Made by a program: the position numbers and the translations under genes. Of a stretch of 64,000 nt of DNA, positions 61,301 through 64,000 are shown piece after piece. Positions within the stretch are counted from its first letter, which is position 1. Each line of letters starts with the position of its first letter. The notes under the pieces are model-generated. The model was not told the origin of the DNA and searched no databases. It saw only the letters and a list, made by a program, of their open reading frames with translations. This stretch comes from Struthidea cinerea (taxonomy: Eukaryota > Chordata > Aves > Passeriformes > Corcoracidae), in the NCBI GenBank assembly GCA_013397865.1, contig VZTI01003778.1, positions 249,160-313,159 of the forward strand, in the 5' to 3' direction.

Positions 61301-64000
61301 TGGGACAAGTTCAGTTTGGGACCTTGTTGCTCAAACATGTTGAGTAACGTGGCAGCAGCTTCTTGGGAAGGTAATCATGTGCATCTGTCATGCAGGCATT
61401 TAAATTGGTGTTGGTTCTAATAAGCATTTGGGGCAGTATGAATCAATTGTTCATGCTTTCCAGAAAGTATCAGATGACAAACCCCATAAAAGTGCTCCTC
61501 TGTTGTGCAATAATGTCGTGTCCACTGGGCAGAACTTTTTATACAATCCCACTGAGAGTTGCTCAGTGCCTGAATGCAGACAGTAGATCCAGCAGATAGC
61601 TCATTTGTTTTGGAGGCATTTGTCCTGGTGCTGTTGGACATCCAAATCAAGGCTTGCAGGTACCTGTACCCACGCTATTCCCAGCTTGCTACATGTCCTT
61701 ATCCCTGGTTTCTTTGGTTTGGTTTGTGTAGTTCCTCTACATAGATTGTAAATCTTTCACAGCAGGGACTCTCCCTTACCCAGTAAATCTGCAGGAGGCA
61801 GAGCAATGGGATGGAGTCACTCCTGTGCCCTGCTTCTTGATGGCATGACAGCAGATGCAGTCCTGTGGACTCCAGGTGCAGGATCAGACTTAACAATGTT
61901 TCCAACTCCTGTAATTTCACTGAGCTACTTAGGGAATAAAGTGCAAGGTGTCTAGTAGCAGAATTAGTTGAAAGTCTGAGGAGAGATACTTTGTAGAGAT
62001 AATTCACACCTCCTACTGTAGCTGGCAAAAGGGACATCTCCATTGGAGGCTGACATGACACTGGCAGACTGAGTGTTCTGGGGCACCCTCCAGCAGCCTG
62101 ATCAGTTGAATAATTTTGGCACCTAACTTAAGAGCATGAAATGAGATGGTGTGAGTATATGTGTTCGATGTAATCTCAAGAAAAGTGTTTGGAAGTCCAA
62201 CCCAAATCTCTTTCCCAGTCAGTGGGATGGAGGCTTTAACGAGGCAGTTGAGTCATGGCTGGGCAAAGACTGAGCTATCCGATACTGATATACAGGTCCC
62301 GTCTGAATCTGTATGTGATCAGTGCAGCACTGTCCCAGATTTCAGGGCACCTACGCAGTTAATATTGGCACTGTGTCTCCAGCACAGATGAAAATCAAAT
62401 TAGTCAGAGTGTAAAGGCTCCATGGACACCTGGAGAATATCTTAAATTTGTCTAAATTTTTAAACAAAATTTAAGCCTTACAGAAGTTATGTCAAGGTTA
62501 ATTTGCTTTAGTGTTCTTTTGTGTGCTTGAACCAGTTGTCTGTTCTTGTCCATCTGTGCTGTCTTACTGCTAGCGGGAGACTGGGTACTTTTGAGGATCA
62601 CTCTCCTCCAGGGGCCATTTCTGGGACTGCAGGAACTGAGAAAGACTCTTAATCTGCATTTACTGCAGCACCCCTGGACATGCAACACTCTTCTTTAACA
62701 GACAAATCTTTGTCAGAGAAAATAAGCAATGAACTTTATGCAAGCATCTTCCATAAATTACTGCTAGCTAAATCAATAGCAAGCCTAGACTGCTACTGTT
62801 AGCTCATTTCCTTCTCTCTATGCACAAGGAAATGCCAGCATACCTGCTAACTGCACAAATAGTGCAGACCCGTGCAGGGTGTCCCTAGAACGAAAGCCAC
62901 GAGCAACTTGGGCAGCATGGCCATCAGTGAGTGAGATCAGCCTTGTAGTGAGAGGAGAGCATGAAAAGGGCATTCTGGAAGATGCTGGATCAGATGATGT
63001 GTCTCACCATGGTTTAAGTACCCAAATTTCCCAAAGCAGTCTGCCCTTCAACTTCCCCTTTCAAACTGTTACAAAGGATTTAACTTGAACAAAGAACTAC
63101 TGTATACACAAGGTGACAGAATAAATTGGTTTAAGTAAGGCATCCAATGTTGCTCTTAAATTTCCTCTTGAATTTTGGACTGTGGCTGGCTGGTATCAAA
63201 GTCCATCATGTGCTGTGCCTGTTAGCAAAAGTCTTGTGGAGGCTGAAGCAGTGGCTTGTGTCTGGCCAAATGACTGTGCCCGTGCCTCTTAGCCAGACCA
63301 GACTCCATGCCTGTATACTGAGGCTGCTAATTTTTCCCTAAATTCCAGCAGAATGATGAATCAGAGGCTTCTCTAACATGAAAAGTGTTTTGATTCATAA
63401 GTATTGAGGCCCCTGTAAAAGAGGAATATTGTTGATCTAAAATCATCACATTTCACAGAAGATAATTTATGACATGTTATGCCTTTGGGGGAAAAAACTG
63501 AAAAGGAAAGTAATTCCTGAAGGAGAAAGATAATATCTGATAAGCAAAATTAGTCATCAGTTAGGGAAAATGTGTGGTAGAACATGAAAGCGTGTTCTTA
63601 TGAAATAATTTTGTAGGATTTTTTAGAATAATTTTTCTTTTGCAGATCACCCCTGTGCATATTTTCCTGTATAAGGGATTGCTAGTGTTTATAAAATGTT
63701 GTAATCTAACCGCTTGCTATGTCTTTTCAAGCTATTTCAAGTAATTCATAGAGAGAAAGGTGCCTTTCTAAACATTGCCTTGTGCAGGAAGTGAAAAATG
63801 TGTAGTCAGAGATACCAAAGCCAACACAGTAAACTTAAAAATCATGGCAGAAACTTGATTCTAATCAGATAAAATGCTTCTTAGATCCCCTATAAAAAAA
63901 GCCCCAAGAGTGCAAACTACATTTTTAAGAGATGGTTCCCCAAACACCAGTTTTGTAACTGCATATAATCTAAATATGCATTTCCATAGACTTTCTGCAG
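58323..64000. other. Unique non-coding DNA to the window end
   Basis: No recognised gene, RNA or transposon. The 139-codon minus-strand frame at 60436-60855 is one of the longest in the window, but it is Ser/Cys-rich, has no domain pattern and no third-position bias. Other frames (61699-62061 minus, 61154-61420 plus) are similar. A short GTTT run lies at about 58817-58835. Confidence 0.6.

Noticed and set aside
1..64000. CRISPR array, operon, phage or other prokaryotic defence system
   Set aside because: No regularly spaced direct repeats, no dense coding and clear avian retroelements; the window is eukaryotic nuclear DNA.

Overview
This 64 kb window looks like ordinary non-coding nuclear DNA of a bird, most likely a member of Neoaves. 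The base composition is moderately AT-rich, CpG is depleted nearly everywhere, and no operon-like gene packing is present. The lineage is indicated by repeats recognised from memory of avian families. They are several 5'-truncated CR1 LINE pieces, some ending in the typical octamer-like tail (ATTCTATG and variants), and long terminal repeats (LTRs) of bird endogenous retroviruses beginning with TGTAGTGGTTTAACCCC or TGTGGTGGGTTGACCC. No tool was run, so family names rest on remembered consensus sequences.

Layout: 1-7.6 kb is featureless AT-rich DNA with a poly-T tract and one perfect 12-bp hairpin. A CR1 scrap lies at 7.6 kb. From 9.96 to 11.58 kb two LTRs of one family sit in opposite orientation about 380 bp apart, the first carrying an AAT microsatellite and a nested CR1 tail. 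A third, truncated LTR piece of the same family is at 14.36-14.54 kb. From 14.8 to 19.7 kb there are three T/G-rich tracts, each ending in AG, and then a CR1 copy at 18.5 kb. A possible LTR of a different type lies at 21.3-21.6 kb. From 22 to 47 kb the DNA is mostly unique, with a GTTT microsatellite (24.2 kb), CR1 copies at 31.5 and 39.1-39.6 kb, and an exon-like open frame broken by an amber codon at 38.0-38.25 kb. A minus-strand CR1 tail is at 47.0 kb, an internally deleted minus-strand LTR at 48.2-49.0 kb, and a decayed CR1 at 53.7 kb. A short CTATTTACT repeat is at 58.2-58.3 kb. The rest is unique sequence.

I found no convincing protein-coding exon, tRNA, rRNA, CRISPR array or CpG-island promoter. 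The open reading frames are short, lack recognisable domains, overlap each other in several frames, and several are explained by repeats. The window is best read as intergenic DNA or part of a large intron. The most interesting items are the inverted LTR pair, the 38.0 kb exon-like frame with strong GC bias at third positions, three unique blocks that may be conserved non-coding elements, and the two perfect palindromic or hairpin sequences. I see no sign of a new multi-gene biological system.
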